Shown: one piece after another, positions 50,831-61,143 of the stretch
Numbering within the stretch: the stretch's first letter is position 1
Layout of the letters: every line of letters starts with the position of its first letter
Source of the DNA: Mycobacterium sp. UM_CSW
Lineage (GTDB): Bacteria; Actinomycetota; Actinomycetes; Mycobacteriales; Mycobacteriaceae
Length of the DNA: 64,000 bases
Reading direction: 5' to 3'
Assembly (NCBI RefSeq): GCF_000455205.1
Contig: NZ_AUWQ01000013.1
Location: forward strand, 45,649-109,648
Made by a program: the position numbers and the translations under genes
Notes under the pieces: generated by a model
What the model was told of the DNA's origin: nothing
What the model saw: only the letters and a program-made list of their open reading frames with translations
Database searches by the model: none

Positions 50831-52024
50831 TTACGTTTGGGCGCGCTCGATGACGCCCAGCGCGGCGTAGACCTCGTCGCTCAGCGCGACGCTCCGCGGG
50901 TCGGCGTTGGCCTTGGTGGCGTCGAAGCGATTCATCACGTATGCGTAGCCGATTCGGTGCTCGAGGTCGACAAACCCGAATGAGCCACCCAGGCCGCCGT
51001 GGCCGAAGATGCGGGGATTGGGGCCGTTGACGCACCGCTGGTTGAGCATGTAGCCCAGGCCCCAGCCGTGGTCGGCGACGCGCGGGCCCAGCACCAGGTC
51101 GGTTTCAAAGCCGCCCTGCGACACCCGGACCCGTTCCATGTGCTCGCGGGTCAGCAGCCGCTCCTGCGCGAGCCCGTTATAGAACGTCGCCAGTCCCAGC
51201 GCCGACACCTGGCCGTTGGTGCCGGGGAACTCGAGCTGGCGCCACAGCTCCAGGTCGTGCGAGCCGAGTTCGTCGTCGGGGGCGAAGCCCATCGATATCG
51301 ACAGCGCCGCCTTGGGGTGTTCGGTCAGGCTGGTCGGGTAGCCGGGCGCCTGCGCTTCGGCCAGCAGGTCCCGGGCGTGCGGCTTGTTGACCCGCTCGGC
51401 GCAGCGCCGTTGCTCGGCGGGCGACAGGCCGATGTGGACGTCGGCGCCGAGCGGTTCGGCGATCTCGGTGCGCAGGTACTCGCCGACGGTGCGGCCCGTG
51501 ACGCGGCGGAACACTTCGCCGAGGATGAAGCCGAACGTGGTCATGTGGTAGCCCTGCGCGGTGCCGGGCTCCCACCACGGTTCGGCGGCGGCGAGCTGCC
51601 CGCAGACGAAGTCCCAGTCGGCGACGTCCTCCCAGCGCATCCGGGTGCGCGGCCCGATGACGCCGGAGCGGTGGCTCATCACCATGGCCAGCGTGATGGC
51701 TTCCTTGCCCGCCTGTGCGAACTCGGGCCAATAGCGCGCCACCGGCGCGTACAAGTCCAGCTCGCCGCGGTCGGCCAGCTGGTGGATGCAGGTGGCCGTC
51801 ATCCCCTTGGTGCCCGACAGGACCGTCGTCAGGGTGTTCTGTTGCCACGGCCGGGTGCAAGCGGCGTCGGCCCAACCGCCCCAGAGGTTGACGACGAGCT
51901 CCCCGTCGACCCACACCGCGACGGCCGCCCCAACCTCGCCCTGCAGCACAAAGTTGCGCTCGAACGCGTCGCGCACACCGACGAAGTCGGAAGCACATGA
52001 GCCCTTCAGTTCGACGTCGCTCAT
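50831..52024 (-). CDS. lipP: Beta-lactamase-fold esterase LipP
   Basis: A 397-residue serine hydrolase of the class C beta-lactamase/family VIII esterase group (Rv2463, 394). The catalytic SxxK is in LSGTKGMTATCI (near 75), the tyrosine motif in QGYHMTTFG near 160, and the third motif is HGGLGGSFGF near 345. No signal peptide, so it is probably cytosolic. It should hydrolyse short-chain esters. The ATG at 52024 (MSDVELKG, with AAAGGCGCC upstream) is preferred over an in-frame ATG eight codons earlier that abuts the tRNA gene. Confidence 0.88.
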   Translation of the reverse strand: MSDVELKGSCASDFVGVRDAFERNFVLQGEVGAAVAVWVDGELVVNLWGGWADAACTRPWQQNTLTTVLSGTKGMTATCIHQLADRGELDLYAPVARYWPEFAQAGKEAITLAMVMSHRSGVIGPRTRMRWEDVADWDFVCGQLAAAEPWWEPGTAQGYHMTTFGFILGEVFRRVTGRTVGEYLRTEIAEPLGADVHIGLSPAEQRRCAERVNKPHARDLLAEAQAPGYPTSLTEHPKAALSISMGFAPDDELGSHDLELWRQLEFPGTNGQVSALGLATFYNGLAQERLLTREHMERVRVSQGGFETDLVLGPRVADHGWGLGYMLNQRCVNGPNPRIFGHGGLGGSFGFVDLEHRIGYAYVMNRFDATKANADPRSVALSDEVYAALGVIERAQT

Positions 52025-52055
52025 GGCGCCTTTCTGTCGAGCAAGCATCAGCCCG

Positions 52056-52126
52056 AGCGGGCGACGGGAATCGAACCCGCGTAGCTAGTTTGGAAGACTA
52101 GGGCTCTACCATTGAGCTACGCCCGC
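52056..52126 (-). tRNA. tRNA-Gly (anticodon UCC)
   Basis: On the minus strand: acceptor GCGGGCG pairs with CGCCCGC, discriminator T, D-arm GTAGCTCAATGGTAGAGC, anticodon loop CTTCCAA (TCC) on a CTAGT/ACTAG stem, T-loop GTTCGATTC. The CCA end is not encoded. Length 71 bases, normal for tRNA-Gly. Confidence 0.95.
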
Positions 52127-52282
52127 AAGTTTTAGTCGAGCGAGACTGTATCTGGCGGCGAACATCAAATCTAATCGAAGCGGTTTTGTGATCGCCCCGT
52201 GAGGTCCCGCACGTCTTGACGGTCGCTGCGGAGCCGACGGCCACCTTTGCGGTGAAGGGCCGTAGGATCTGCGAGGTCAGCG

Positions 52283-52359
52283 CGGGGTGTAGCGCAGCTT
52301 GGTAGCGCATCCGCTTTGGGAGCGGAAGGCCGCAGGTTCAAATCCTGTCACCCCGACCA
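52283..52359 (+). tRNA. tRNA-Pro (anticodon UGG)
   Basis: Acceptor CGGGGTG pairs with CACCCCG, discriminator A, encoded CCA, D-arm GTAGCGCAGCTTGGTAGCGC, anticodon stem CCGCT/AGCGG with loop TTTGGGA (TGG), T-loop GTTCAAATC. It lies 38 bases before tig on the same strand, so both may be on one transcript. Confidence 0.95.
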
Positions 52360-52397
52360 ATACTGCGCCGATCCACCGAATACCGAGGAGCACACCC

Positions 52398-53840
52398 GTG
52401 AAGAGCAGCGTCGAGCAGTTGAGCCCCACCCGGGTGCGCATCAACGTTGAGGTGCCGTTCACCGAACTCGAGCCCGATTTCCAACGCGCCTACAAGGAGC
52501 TGGCCAAGCAGGTCCGGCTGCCCGGATTCCGGCCCGGCAAGGCGCCGGCCCGGCTGCTCGAGGCGCGTTTCGGCCGCGAGGCGATGCTCGACCAGGTCGT
52601 CAACGACGCGCTGCCGGCCCGGTACGGACAAGCGGTCGCCGAGGCCGAGGTCGAGCCGATCGGCCAGCCCGAGATCGAGGTCACCAAGAAGGAGTACGGC
52701 GAGGAGCTGGCGTTCACCGCCGAGGTCGACGTGCGTCCGAAGATCACCCTTCCCGACCTCGGCTCGCTGAAGGTCTCGGTCGACCCGATCGAGGTCAGCG
52801 ACGACGACGTCGACGCCGAACTGGAGTCGTTGCGCGCGCGGTTCGCCTCCTTGGAAGAGGTGGACCGCCCGGTGGAGCAGGGCGACTTCCTCTCAATCGA
52901 CCTGTCGGCCACAGTCGGCGGCGAGGACGTGCCGAACGCGGGCGCCGAGGGGCTGTCCTATGAGGTCGGCTCCGGCCGGCTCATCGCCGGGCTCGACGAC
53001 GCGGTGGTGGGGCTCTCCCTCGACGAGTCGAAGGAGTTCACCGCGAAGCTGGCGGCCGGCGAACACGCCGGCGAAGACGCGCAGGTCACCGTCACCGTCC
53101 GGTCGATCAAGGCGCGCAAGCTGGACGAGCTCAACGACGAGTTCGCCCAATTGGCCAGCGAGTTCGACACGATCGACGAGCTGCGGTCCAACCTTCGCGA
53201 GCAGGTGGGCCGGGTCAAGCGCGCCCAGCAGGCGGAGCAGATCCGCGACGCCACGATCGACGCGATTCTCGAGCAGGTCGACGTGCCGCTGCCCGAGGCG
53301 ATCGTGAAGGCTCAGGTCGACAGCGCGGTGCACAACGCGCTGCACAGCTTCGAGCACGACGAGGCCAAGTTCGCGGAGGCGCTGCGCGAGCAGGGTAAGT
53401 CGCGCCAGCAGTTCGAGGTCGACGCGCACAACGCCGCCGAGTCGGACGTCAAGAAGCAGCTGTTGTTGGACGCGCTGGCCGACGAGCTGGGAATCCAGGT
53501 CGGCCAGGAGGACCTGACCGAGCGACTGGTGATGACGTCCCGGCAGTACGGCATCGAGCCGCAGCAGCTGTTCACCTACCTGCAGGAGAACAACCAGCTG
53601 GGGGCCATGTTCGCCGACGTGCGCCGCGGACTGGCCGTCGCGGCGGCGGTGGAGGCGGCGACCGTCACCGACACCGATGGCAACACCATCGACACGAGCG
53701 AGTTCTTCGGCAAGCGGGGCGAAGCCCCGGACGAGGCCGCGGAGGCTCCGGACGACGCCGACGAGGTCGAGGCGGCCGACGAGGCTAAGGATTCCGAGGA
53801 CGCCGACGAAACCGCTGAGGCCGACGACGAGGCAAAGTGA
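52398..53840 (+). CDS. tig: Trigger factor, ribosome-associated chaperone
   Basis: A 480-residue trigger factor (M. tuberculosis about 466). The ribosome-binding signature is in [23 protein letters not shown] (about 33-55), the FKBP-type prolyl isomerase domain covers about 150-245 ([17 protein letters not shown]), and the helical chaperone domain follows. The last about 45 residues are very acidic ([20 protein letters not shown]), a mycobacterial extension that is slightly longer here. It folds nascent chains at the tunnel exit. GTG at 52398 follows GAGGAG. It heads the tig-clpP1-clpP2 cluster. Confidence 0.94.
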   Translation: MKSSVEQLSPTRVRINVEVPFTELEPDFQRAYKELAKQVRLPGFRPGKAPARLLEARFGREAMLDQVVNDALPARYGQAVAEAEVEPIGQPEIEVTKKEYGEELAFTAEVDVRPKITLPDLGSLKVSVDPIEVSDDDVDAELESLRARFASLEEVDRPVEQGDFLSIDLSATVGGEDVPNAGAEGLSYEVGSGRLIAGLDDAVVGLSLDESKEFTAKLAAGEHAGEDAQVTVTVRSIKARKLDELNDEFAQLASEFDTIDELRSNLREQVGRVKRAQQAEQIRDATIDAILEQVDVPLPEAIVKAQVDSAVHNALHSFEHDEAKFAEALREQGKSRQQFEVDAHNAAESDVKKQLLLDALADELGIQVGQEDLTERLVMTSRQYGIEPQQLFTYLQENNQLGAMFADVRRGLAVAAAVEAATVTDTDGNTIDTSEFFGKRGEAPDEAAEAPDDADEVEAADEAKDSEDADETAEADDEAK

Positions 53841-53846
53841 CCCGCG

Positions 53847-53864
53847 ATGACGCTGTGAGCGAAC
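53847..53864 (+). promoter_or_regulatory. ClgR-type activator box upstream of clpP1
   Basis: The sequence ATGACGCTGTGAGCGAAC fits the actinobacterial ClgR consensus WNNWCGCYNANRGCGWWS, which I recall from Corynebacterium, with one mismatch (T for the central A). It starts seven bases after the tig stop and 95 bases before the clpP1 start. ClgR activates clpP1P2 in mycobacteria, so the place is right. Based on a remembered consensus. Confidence 0.6.
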
Positions 53865-53958
53865 GGGCCCATTTCAGGGGGCGCGCGACCGGCACACGGC
53901 GGGCTTGGTTGGTTAGGGTCGGAACAGAGAAGAACTCGAGAAAGCAGGTAACCCAGTC

Positions 53959-54558
53959 GTGACTGACATGCGTTCGCCCTCGCAGGGGCTCAACCTCACG
54001 GACTCGGTCTATGAGCGCTTGCTCTCCGAGCGCATCATCTTCCTGGGTTCGGAGGTGAACGACGAGGTCGCCAACCGGCTGTGCGCGCAGATCCTGCTGC
54101 TCGCCGCGGAGGACGCCGACAAGGACATCTCGCTCTACATCAACTCCCCGGGCGGATCGATCAGCGCCGGGATGGCGATCTACGACACCATGGTGCTGGC
54201 GCCCTGCGACATCGCCACATACGCGATGGGCATGGCCGCCTCGATGGGCGAGTTCCTGCTCGCGGCCGGCACCAAGGGCAAGCGCTACGCGCTGCCGCAC
54301 GCCCGGATCCTGATGCACCAGCCGCTGGGCGGGGTGACCGGCAGCGCGGCCGACATCGCCATCCAGGCCGAGCAGTTCACGGTCATCAAGAAGGAGATGT
54401 TCCGGCTCAACGCCGAATTCACCGGCCAGTCCATCGAACGGATCGAGGCCGACTCCGACCGCGACCGCTGGTTCACCGCCCAGGAAGCCCTCGAATACGG
54501 TTTCGTCGACCACATCATCACCCGCGCCGCTCACATCACCAACGGAGAAGCCCAGTGA
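53959..54558 (+). CDS. clpP1: ATP-dependent Clp protease proteolytic subunit 1
   Basis: A 199-residue ClpP. Catalytic serine S95 in GMAASMGEF and histidine H120 in LMHQPLGG are visible; the aspartate should be near 169. Near-identical to M. tuberculosis ClpP1 (200 residues). In mycobacteria ClpP1 and ClpP2 form a mixed tetradecamer that is essential and works with ClpX or ClpC1. GTG start at 53959 with AAAGCAGGTAA upstream. The stop overlaps the GTG of clpP2 (GTGA), ensuring equal synthesis. Confidence 0.97.
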   Translation: MTDMRSPSQGLNLTDSVYERLLSERIIFLGSEVNDEVANRLCAQILLLAAEDADKDISLYINSPGGSISAGMAIYDTMVLAPCDIATYAMGMAASMGEFLLAAGTKGKRYALPHARILMHQPLGGVTGSAADIAIQAEQFTVIKKEMFRLNAEFTGQSIERIEADSDRDRWFTAQEALEYGFVDHIITRAAHITNGEAQ

Positions 54559-55190
54559 ATCCCGAAATGCAACCCCAGGCGCGGTACATCCTGCCGTCGT
54601 TCATCGAGCACTCCAGCTTCGGTGTCAAGGAGTCCAACCCGTACAACAAGCTGTTCGAGGAGCGCATCATCTTCCTCGGCGTGCAGGTCGACGACGCGTC
54701 GGCGAACGACATCATGGCGCAGCTGCTGGTGCTGGAGTCGCTGGACCCGGACCGCGACATCACCATGTACATCAACTCGCCCGGCGGCGGGTTCACCTCG
54801 CTGATGGCGATCTACGACACCATGCAATACGTGCGCGCCGACATTCAGACCGTGTGCCTGGGCCAGGCCGCGTCGGCGGCGGCGGTGCTGCTGGCCGCCG
54901 GGACGCCGGGCAAGCGGATGGCGCTGCCCAACGCCCGCGTGCTGATCCACCAGCCGTCGCTGTCCGGCGTGATCCAGGGCCAGTTCTCCGACCTGGAGAT
55001 CCAGGCCGCCGAGATCGAGCGGATGCGCACGCTGATGGAGACCACGTTGGCCCGCCACACCGGCAAGGACGCGTCGGTCATCCGCAAGGACACCGACCGG
55101 GACAAGATCCTGACGGCCGAAGAGGCCAAGGACTACGGGATCATCGACACCGTCCTGGAATACCGCAAGCTCTCCGCGCAGACGGCCTGA
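54555..55190 (+). CDS. clpP2: ATP-dependent Clp protease proteolytic subunit 2
   Basis: A 211-residue ClpP2 (M. tuberculosis 214). The catalytic serine S107 is in [11 protein letters not shown] and the histidine in [11 protein letters not shown]-terminal [30 protein letters not shown] is conserved in ClpP2; this ring is the one that docks ClpX/ClpC1. The GTG at 54555 overlaps the clpP1 stop. Downstream it converges with mmuM over a shared inverted repeat. Confidence 0.97.
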   Translation: MNPEMQPQARYILPSFIEHSSFGVKESNPYNKLFEERIIFLGVQVDDASANDIMAQLLVLESLDPDRDITMYINSPGGGFTSLMAIYDTMQYVRADIQTVCLGQAASAAAVLLAAGTPGKRMALPNARVLIHQPSLSGVIQGQFSDLEIQAAEIERMRTLMETTLARHTGKDASVIRKDTDRDKILTAEEAKDYGIIDTVLEYRKLSAQTA

Positions 55191-55199
55191 CACCTCGCC

Positions 55200-55254
55200 G
55201 AGCCTGTAATGCTGCAGGGAAAGTGCGAGTAGCGTGCGGCGAAATTACAGGCTC
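55200..55254. terminator. Bidirectional hairpin between clpP2 and mmuM
   Basis: GAGCCTGTAAT (55200-55210) and ATTACAGGCTC (55244-55254) are perfect complements separated by 33 bases. The right arm contains the mmuM stop codon. Placed between two convergent genes, it probably ends both transcripts; no T-tract is visible, as is usual in mycobacteria. Confidence 0.6.
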
Positions 55255-56144
55255 GATGCAAGCGCCCTCGACACTTCGGCGATGTCGGCCGGCCCCACAC
55301 GGCAGCAGCCGCCGATGATGCGAGCACCGGCGGCCGCCCACTGCTCGGCCAAGCGCGCCGAGAAATGCGATCGACCGACCCACGCGCGTCCGTCCCAGCG
55401 CTCGCCGCTGTTCGGATAGACGATCACCGGCTTGCCGACCGCGCGGGCCAGCGGGATCGCGGGCAGCACGTCGCCGGGCGCGCAGCAGTTGACGCCGATA
55501 GCGACGATCTCCGGGACGCCGGCGGCCACCGCGAACGCCTCGGCCAGCGGTTGTCCGGCGCGGGTCGTCGCCCCCTCGATGGTGTAGCTGAGCCACGCCG
55601 GCACGCCGGCGGAGCGGACCAGATCGACGAGCGCCTCGGCCTCGTCGACGTCGGGCACCGTCTCGCACGCCAGCACGTCGGCGCCGGCGGCGGCCAGGAC
55701 CTCCAGCCGCGGCCGGTGCCAGCGCCGCAACTCCGCGACCGACAGGCCGTAGCGGCCGCGATACTCCGACCCGTCGGCCAGCGCCGCGCCGTACGGGCCG
55801 ACGGAGGCGGCGACGATCAGCCCGCCCGCGCCGGCTTCGGCGCGCGCCGCCTTCGCCAGCTCGACGCTGCGGCGCAGCAGGGCGGCGGATTCGTCCCGGT
55901 CGATTCCGCGAGCCGCGAAACCCTCGAACGACGCCTGATAGCTGGCCGTGGTCGCGATCGCGGCGCCGGCCCGGAAAAACGCGGCGTGCACGGCGACGAT
56001 CTCCTGCGGCGCGTCTGTAAGCAGCCTGGCCGACCACAGCGGGTCCGAAAGATCGTGCCCGCGCGCCTCCAGCTCGGTGGCCAGGCCGCCGTCGCCGATC
56101 AGCACGGGCTCGGTTGGCCCTCCAAAACCGAAAGCCAATCCCAC
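55245..56144 (-). CDS. mmuM: Homocysteine S-methyltransferase MmuM
   Basis: The 299-residue product is a zinc-dependent methyltransferase (Rv2458, 302). LIGDGGLATELEARGHDLSDPLWSARLL opens the barrel; the zinc ligands are the cysteine in GVNCCAPGDV (near 230) and the pair in IIGGCCRVGPADI near the end. It uses S-methylmethionine or S-adenosylmethionine to methylate homocysteine. The start is unclear: GTG at 56144 gives the family length; a GTG at 56105 (VLIGDGG) has GGAGGG 12 bases upstream and is also possible. It lies alone on the minus strand inside the clp cluster. Confidence 0.9.
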   Translation of the reverse strand: MGLAFGFGGPTEPVLIGDGGLATELEARGHDLSDPLWSARLLTDAPQEIVAVHAAFFRAGAAIATTASYQASFEGFAARGIDRDESAALLRRSVELAKAARAEAGAGGLIVAASVGPYGAALADGSEYRGRYGLSVAELRRWHRPRLEVLAAAGADVLACETVPDVDEAEALVDLVRSAGVPAWLSYTIEGATTRAGQPLAEAFAVAAGVPEIVAIGVNCCAPGDVLPAIPLARAVGKPVIVYPNSGERWDGRAWVGRSHFSARLAEQWAAAGARIIGGCCRVGPADIAEVSRALASSL

Positions 56145-56398
56145 TCGATAACTGTAGGGTTGTGGCAGCCCACTGGACTCGATCGGGTAACGAGCGCGAC
56201 ACGCCAAAAACACGGATTGCGCGTCTCGGCGAGTGAGGGGCGCCGTCTGCCTATATGTTTCATGCAGACAACGGACATGAATACCAACGACGCGATTCGG
56301 CGGTAATGGTCGCGGGGGGCCCAAGCAAGCGGGTAGCGTCGGGGAATACATGCGGCATAGCACGACGAACGGCGAACAGGAAGTAGGCCCTCAGCACC

Positions 56399-57679
56399 AT
56401 GGCGCGCATCGGAGACGGCGGTGACCTGCTTAAGTGCTCGTTCTGCGGGAAGAGCCAAAAGCAAGTCAAGAAACTCATTGCTGGCCCCGGTGTGTACATC
56501 TGCGATGAGTGCATAGACCTCTGCAACGAGATCATCGAAGAGGAACTCGCCGACGCCGACGACGTCAAGCTCGACGAACTGCCCAAGCCCGCCGAGATCC
56601 GGGAATTCCTGGAGGGATACGTCATCGGGCAGGACACCGCCAAGCGCACGCTGGCCGTCGCCGTCTACAACCACTACAAGCGGATCCAGGCCGGGGAGAA
56701 GGGCCGCGACTCGCGGTCCGAGCCCGTCGAGCTGACCAAGTCCAACATCTTGATGCTCGGCCCCACCGGCTGCGGCAAGACCTACCTCGCCCAGACCCTG
56801 GCCAAGATGCTCAACGTGCCGTTCGCCATCGCCGACGCCACCGCGCTCACCGAGGCCGGTTACGTCGGCGAGGACGTCGAGAACATCTTGCTCAAGCTGA
56901 TCCAGGCGGCCGACTACGACGTCAAGCGCGCCGAGACCGGCATCATCTACATCGACGAGGTCGACAAGATCGCCCGCAAGAGCGAGAACCCGTCGATCAC
57001 CCGCGACGTGTCCGGCGAGGGCGTCCAGCAGGCCCTGCTGAAGATTTTGGAGGGCACCCAGGCGTCGGTTCCCCCGCAGGGCGGCCGCAAGCACCCGCAC
57101 CAGGAATTCATCCAGATCGACACCACCAACGTGTTGTTCATCGTCGCGGGTGCGTTCGCCGGGCTGGAGAAGATCATTTATGAGCGGGTCGGCAAGCGCG
57201 GCCTGGGCTTCGGCGCCGAGGTGCGCTCCAAGGCCGAGATCGACACCACCGACCACTTCGCCGACGTCATGCCCGAGGACCTGATCAAGTTCGGCCTGAT
57301 CCCGGAGTTCATCGGGCGGCTCCCGGTGGTCGCGTCGGTCACCAACCTGGACATGGAGTCGTTGGTCAAGATCCTGTCCGAGCCGAAGAACGCGTTGGTC
57401 AAGCAGTACACCCGCCTGTTCGAAATGGACGGCGTGGAGCTGGAGTTCACCGACGACGCGCTGGAGGCGATCGCCGACCAGGCTATCCACCGCGGCACCG
57501 GCGCCCGAGGCCTGCGCGCGATCATGGAAGAGGTCCTGCTGCCGGTGATGTACGACATCCCGAGCCGCGACGACGTCGCCAAGGTCGTGGTGACCAAGGA
57601 GACGGTCCAGGACAACGTCCTGCCGACGATCGTGCCGCGCAAGCCGTCGCGCAGCGAACGCCGCGACAAGAGCGCCTAA
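56399..57679 (+). CDS. clpX: ATP-dependent Clp protease ATP-binding subunit ClpX
   Basis: The 426-residue unfoldase has the same length as Rv2457c. N-terminal zinc-binding domain with [11 protein letters not shown] and [10 protein letters not shown]; Walker [10 protein letters not shown] (near 118), Walker [12 protein letters not shown], pore loop GYVGED, the IGF-type ClpP-binding loop region near [14 protein letters not shown], and the sensor-2 arginine in GARGLR. It unfolds substrates and feeds ClpP1P2, and also restrains FtsZ and DnaA in mycobacteria. It has its own promoter region of more than 250 bases divergent from mmuM. Confidence 0.97.
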   Translation: MARIGDGGDLLKCSFCGKSQKQVKKLIAGPGVYICDECIDLCNEIIEEELADADDVKLDELPKPAEIREFLEGYVIGQDTAKRTLAVAVYNHYKRIQAGEKGRDSRSEPVELTKSNILMLGPTGCGKTYLAQTLAKMLNVPFAIADATALTEAGYVGEDVENILLKLIQAADYDVKRAETGIIYIDEVDKIARKSENPSITRDVSGEGVQQALLKILEGTQASVPPQGGRKHPHQEFIQIDTTNVLFIVAGAFAGLEKIIYERVGKRGLGFGAEVRSKAEIDTTDHFADVMPEDLIKFGLIPEFIGRLPVVASVTNLDMESLVKILSEPKNALVKQYTRLFEMDGVELEFTDDALEAIADQAIHRGTGARGLRAIMEEVLLPVMYDIPSRDDVAKVVVTKETVQDNVLPTIVPRKPSRSERRDKSA

Positions 57680-57709
57680 GCAATTCCCTGATTCCGGCCG
57701 CCTGAAGCT

Positions 57710-58948
57710 TTGAACAGCCCGGCCGAGGTTCCGCGGCGCCTGGCGCACGGGCTGGACCTGCTCAACTTCCTGCTGGCCGATGTTCGTGACGGGTTGGGCC
57801 CGTACCTGTCGGTCTACCTGCTGGTGACCCATCACTGGGACCAGGGGTCGATCGGGTTCGTCATGGCGGTCGGCGGCATCGGGGCGATCGTCGCTCAGGC
57901 GCCGGCCGGCGCGCTGGTCGACCGGACGACGGCCAAGCGGGCGGTGATCATCGCGGGCGCGCTGACCGTCACCGCCGGATCGTTGGCGATGCCGTTGTTT
58001 CCGGGCTTATATTCGATCTCGGTGCTGCAGGCTCTCACCGGAGTCGCCGGTTCCGTCTTCGCGCCGGCGTTGGCCGCCATTACGCTCGGCGCGGTCGGCC
58101 CCCGTCTCTTCGCGCGCCGGGTAGGGCGCAACGAGTCGTTCAACCATGCCGGAAACGCCTCGGCCGCCGCCGTCACCGGCGGCTTGGCTTACTTCCTTGG
58201 GCCCGCGGTGGTGTTCTGGGTACTCGCCGCGATGGCGGCCGGCAGTGTCGTTGCGACCCTGCGGATTCCGGCCGACGCGATCGACAACGATGTGGCGCGG
58301 GGCATGGACCACTCCCCGGGCGAGCCGCACCAGCAGCCGTCGCGGCTGGCGGTGCTGCTGCACAATCGCCGGCTGATGATTTTCGCCGTCACGGTCATCG
58401 CCTTTCACTTCGCCAACGCGGCGATGCTTCCCCTGGTCGGCCAGCTGTTGGCGTTGCACAACAAAGACGTCGGGACGGCGCTGATGGCGGGGTGCATCGT
58501 GGCCGCGCAGGTCGTGATGGTCCCGGTGGCCTACCTGGCCGGGGCCAAGGCCGATTCCTGGGGGCGCAAACCCATTTTCTTGGTCGGCTTCGCGGTCTTG
58601 GCCGCGCGCGGATTTCTCTACACCCTGTCCGACAACTCGTACTGGCTGGTGGGCGTCCAACTGCTCGACGGCGTGGGGGCGGGTGTGTTCGGCGCGTTGT
58701 TTCCGCTCGTCGTGCAGGACGTGACGCACGGAACCGGTCGGTTCAATATCAGCCTGGGTGCGGTGACGGCGGCGACGGGCATCGGCGCTGCGGTCTCGAA
58801 CCTGGTTGCCGGCTCGATCGTGGTGGCGGCCGGCTACGACGCGGCCTTCGCCTTCCTCGGTGCCCTGGCCGCCGCGGGCCTCGTGTTGTATCTCGTCGCG
58901 ATGCCCGAGACGGCGCCTCAGCGCATGTCGGGCAGGCGATCAACGTGA
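57710..58948 (+). CDS. MFS transporter (Rv2456c-like)
   Basis: A 412-residue membrane protein with about 12 hydrophobic segments, e.g. IGFVMAVGGIGAIVAQAPAG, then LVDRTTAKRAVIIAG (the loop 2-3 motif), and AKADSWGRKPIFLVGF in the second half, the matching loop 8-9 motif. Similar in length to Rv2456c (418). Substrate unknown. TTG start at 57710; AAGCTT before it is not a good ribosome site, but no later start keeps the first helix. It is 30 bases after clpX, probably on the same transcript. Confidence 0.85.
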   Translation: MNSPAEVPRRLAHGLDLLNFLLADVRDGLGPYLSVYLLVTHHWDQGSIGFVMAVGGIGAIVAQAPAGALVDRTTAKRAVIIAGALTVTAGSLAMPLFPGLYSISVLQALTGVAGSVFAPALAAITLGAVGPRLFARRVGRNESFNHAGNASAAAVTGGLAYFLGPAVVFWVLAAMAAGSVVATLRIPADAIDNDVARGMDHSPGEPHQQPSRLAVLLHNRRLMIFAVTVIAFHFANAAMLPLVGQLLALHNKDVGTALMAGCIVAAQVVMVPVAYLAGAKADSWGRKPIFLVGFAVLAARGFLYTLSDNSYWLVGVQLLDGVGAGVFGALFPLVVQDVTHGTGRFNISLGAVTAATGIGAAVSNLVAGSIVVAAGYDAAFAFLGALAAAGLVLYLVAMPETAPQRMSGRRST

Positions 58949-59181
58949 CCAATACCACACTTTCGCTGCCTACGCACCAGTAGCCCGCGCTGACTTCGGC
59001 ATTTAACCGTAAATCCGCTGCATGCAATGCTTTCGAGACGCCCATGCTTCTCTTAAAGAAGTGCCATAATTGGTACTACCAGTGACACACAAGCTTGTGG
59101 GCCAGGGAGCCGCCCCAGCGGCGCGTACCCTAATGCTCCAGCGCGAAGTGCCTATCCGGTTAACGAATGGAAGGCGGATAA

Positions 59182-61143
59182 GTGGATCCGAACGGCAGTG
59201 GGGCCGGGTCTGATTCTCCCAATGGCTCCTCTCGCAATGGGTCGGACCGCCAGCGTCTAGAACAAGTTGTCATTCGATTCGCCGGGGACTCCGGCGACGG
59301 CATGCAGCTGACCGGCGACCGGTTCACCTCCGAGGCAGCCCTTTTCGGCAACGACCTGGCGACCCAGCCGAACTATCCCGCCGAGATCCGCGCCCCCGCA
59401 GGCACATTGCCCGGGGTTTCGTCGTTCCAGATTCAGATCGCCGACTACGACATCCTGACCGCCGGCGACCGCCCCGACGTCCTCGTCGCGATGAATCCGG
59501 CGGCGCTCAAGGCCAACATCGGGGACCTGCCGCGCGGCGGAATGGTCATCGCGAATTCCGACGAGTTCACCAAGCGCAACCTGACCAAGGTGGGCTACGT
59601 AACGAACCCGCTGGAGACCGACGAGCTCGAGGAATACGTCGTGCACTCCGTCGCGATGACGACGCTGACGCTCGGGGCCGTCGAGTCGATCGGCGCGTCG
59701 AAGAAGGACGGCCAGCGCGCCAAGAACATGTTCGCGCTCGGCCTGCTGTCGTGGATGTACGGGCGGCCGATCGAGACCAGCGAGCGGTTCATCCGGGAGA
59801 AGTTCGCCCGCAAGCCCGACGTCGCCGAGGCCAACGTGCTCGCGCTCAAGGCGGGCTGGAACTACGGCGAAACCACGGAGGCGTTCGGGACGACGTACGA
59901 GGTCTCGCGGGCGGTCCTGCCGTCGGGCGAATACCGCCAGATCTCGGGCAACACCGCGCTGTCCTACGGCATCGTCACGGCCGGCCAGCTGGCCGGGATC
60001 CAGGTCGTGCTCGGCAGTTACCCGATCACGCCGGCCTCGGACATCCTGCACGAGCTGTCCAAGCACAAGAACTTCAACGTGATCACCTTCCAGGCCGAGG
60101 ACGAGATCGGCGGCATCTGCGCGGCGATCGGCGCGTCCTACGGCGGCGCCCTCGGCGTCACCAGCACGTCCGGCCCGGGCATTTCGCTGAAGTCCGAAGC
60201 GCTGGGCCTGGCCGTGATGACCGAGCTGCCGCTGCTGGTCATCGACGTTCAGCGGGGCGGCCCGTCGACCGGCCTGCCCACCAAGACCGAGCAGGCCGAC
60301 CTGCTGCAGGCGCTGTACGGCCGCAACGGGGAGTCCCCGGTGGCGGTGGTCGCGCCGCGTTCGCCGTCCGACTGCTTCGAGACCGCCATCGAGGCGGTAC
60401 GCATCGCGGTGTCCTACCACACCCCGGTGATCGTGTTGTCCGACGGCGCGATCGCCAACGGCTCGGAGCCGTGGCGCATCCCGGACGTCGGCTCGCTGCA
60501 ACCGATCACGCACGCCTTCGCCAAGCCCGACGAGCCCTTCCAGCCGTACAACCGCGACCCGGAGACCCTCGCCCGGCAATTCGCCGTCCCCGGCACCCCC
60601 GGGCTCGAGCACCGCATCGGCGGCCTGGAAGCGGCGAACGGCTCCGGCAACATCTCCTATGAGCCGGTCAACCACGACCTCATGGTCCGGATTCGGCAGG
60701 CCAAGATCGACGGCATCGCGGTGCCCGACCTGGAAGTCGACGATCCGACGGGAGACGCCGAGCTGCTGCTGATCGGGTGGGGGAGCTCGTACGGGCCGAT
60801 CGGCGAGGCCTGCCGGCGCGCCCGGCGCAAAGGCATCAAGGTCGCGCACGCGCACCTGCGCAACCTCAGCCCGTTCCCGGCGAACCTCGGCGACGTGTTA
60901 CGGCGCTACCCGATGGTGGTATGCCCGGAGATGAACCTGGGTCAGCTCGCGCTGATCCTGCGCGGCAAGTACCTGGTGGACGTGCAATCGGTCACCAAGG
61001 TCCAGGGTGTGGCCTTCCTGGCGGACGAGATCGGGCGTCTGATCCGCGCCGCGCTGGGCGGCACGCTGGCCGAAATCGAGCAAGACAAGAAGATGGTCGC
61101 CAGAATGGCGGCAGCGACGGTTGGAGCGGGAGCTAGCGAATGA
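59182..61143 (+). CDS. korA: 2-oxoglutarate:ferredoxin oxidoreductase alpha subunit KorA
   Basis: A 653-residue fused gamma-alpha subunit, the same length as Rv2455c. The gamma part has RFAGDSGDGMQLTGDRF near 30; the alpha part has GSYPITPASDILHELSKHKNF near 275, TSTSGPGISLKSEALGLAVMTELPL broken by the active region, and domain II to the end. With KorB it converts 2-oxoglutarate to succinyl-CoA, reducing ferredoxin: a CoA-dependent, oxygen-stable TCA bypass. GTG start with AAGGCGGATAA upstream. ATGA overlap with korB at 61140. Confidence 0.96.
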   Translation: MDPNGSGAGSDSPNGSSRNGSDRQRLEQVVIRFAGDSGDGMQLTGDRFTSEAALFGNDLATQPNYPAEIRAPAGTLPGVSSFQIQIADYDILTAGDRPDVLVAMNPAALKANIGDLPRGGMVIANSDEFTKRNLTKVGYVTNPLETDELEEYVVHSVAMTTLTLGAVESIGASKKDGQRAKNMFALGLLSWMYGRPIETSERFIREKFARKPDVAEANVLALKAGWNYGETTEAFGTTYEVSRAVLPSGEYRQISGNTALSYGIVTAGQLAGIQVVLGSYPITPASDILHELSKHKNFNVITFQAEDEIGGICAAIGASYGGALGVTSTSGPGISLKSEALGLAVMTELPLLVIDVQRGGPSTGLPTKTEQADLLQALYGRNGESPVAVVAPRSPSDCFETAIEAVRIAVSYHTPVIVLSDGAIANGSEPWRIPDVGSLQPITHAFAKPDEPFQPYNRDPETLARQFAVPGTPGLEHRIGGLEAANGSGNISYEPVNHDLMVRIRQAKIDGIAVPDLEVDDPTGDAELLLIGWGSSYGPIGEACRRARRKGIKVAHAHLRNLSPFPANLGDVLRRYPMVVCPEMNLGQLALILRGKYLVDVQSVTKVQGVAFLADEIGRLIRAALGGTLAEIEQDKKMVARMAAATVGAGASE

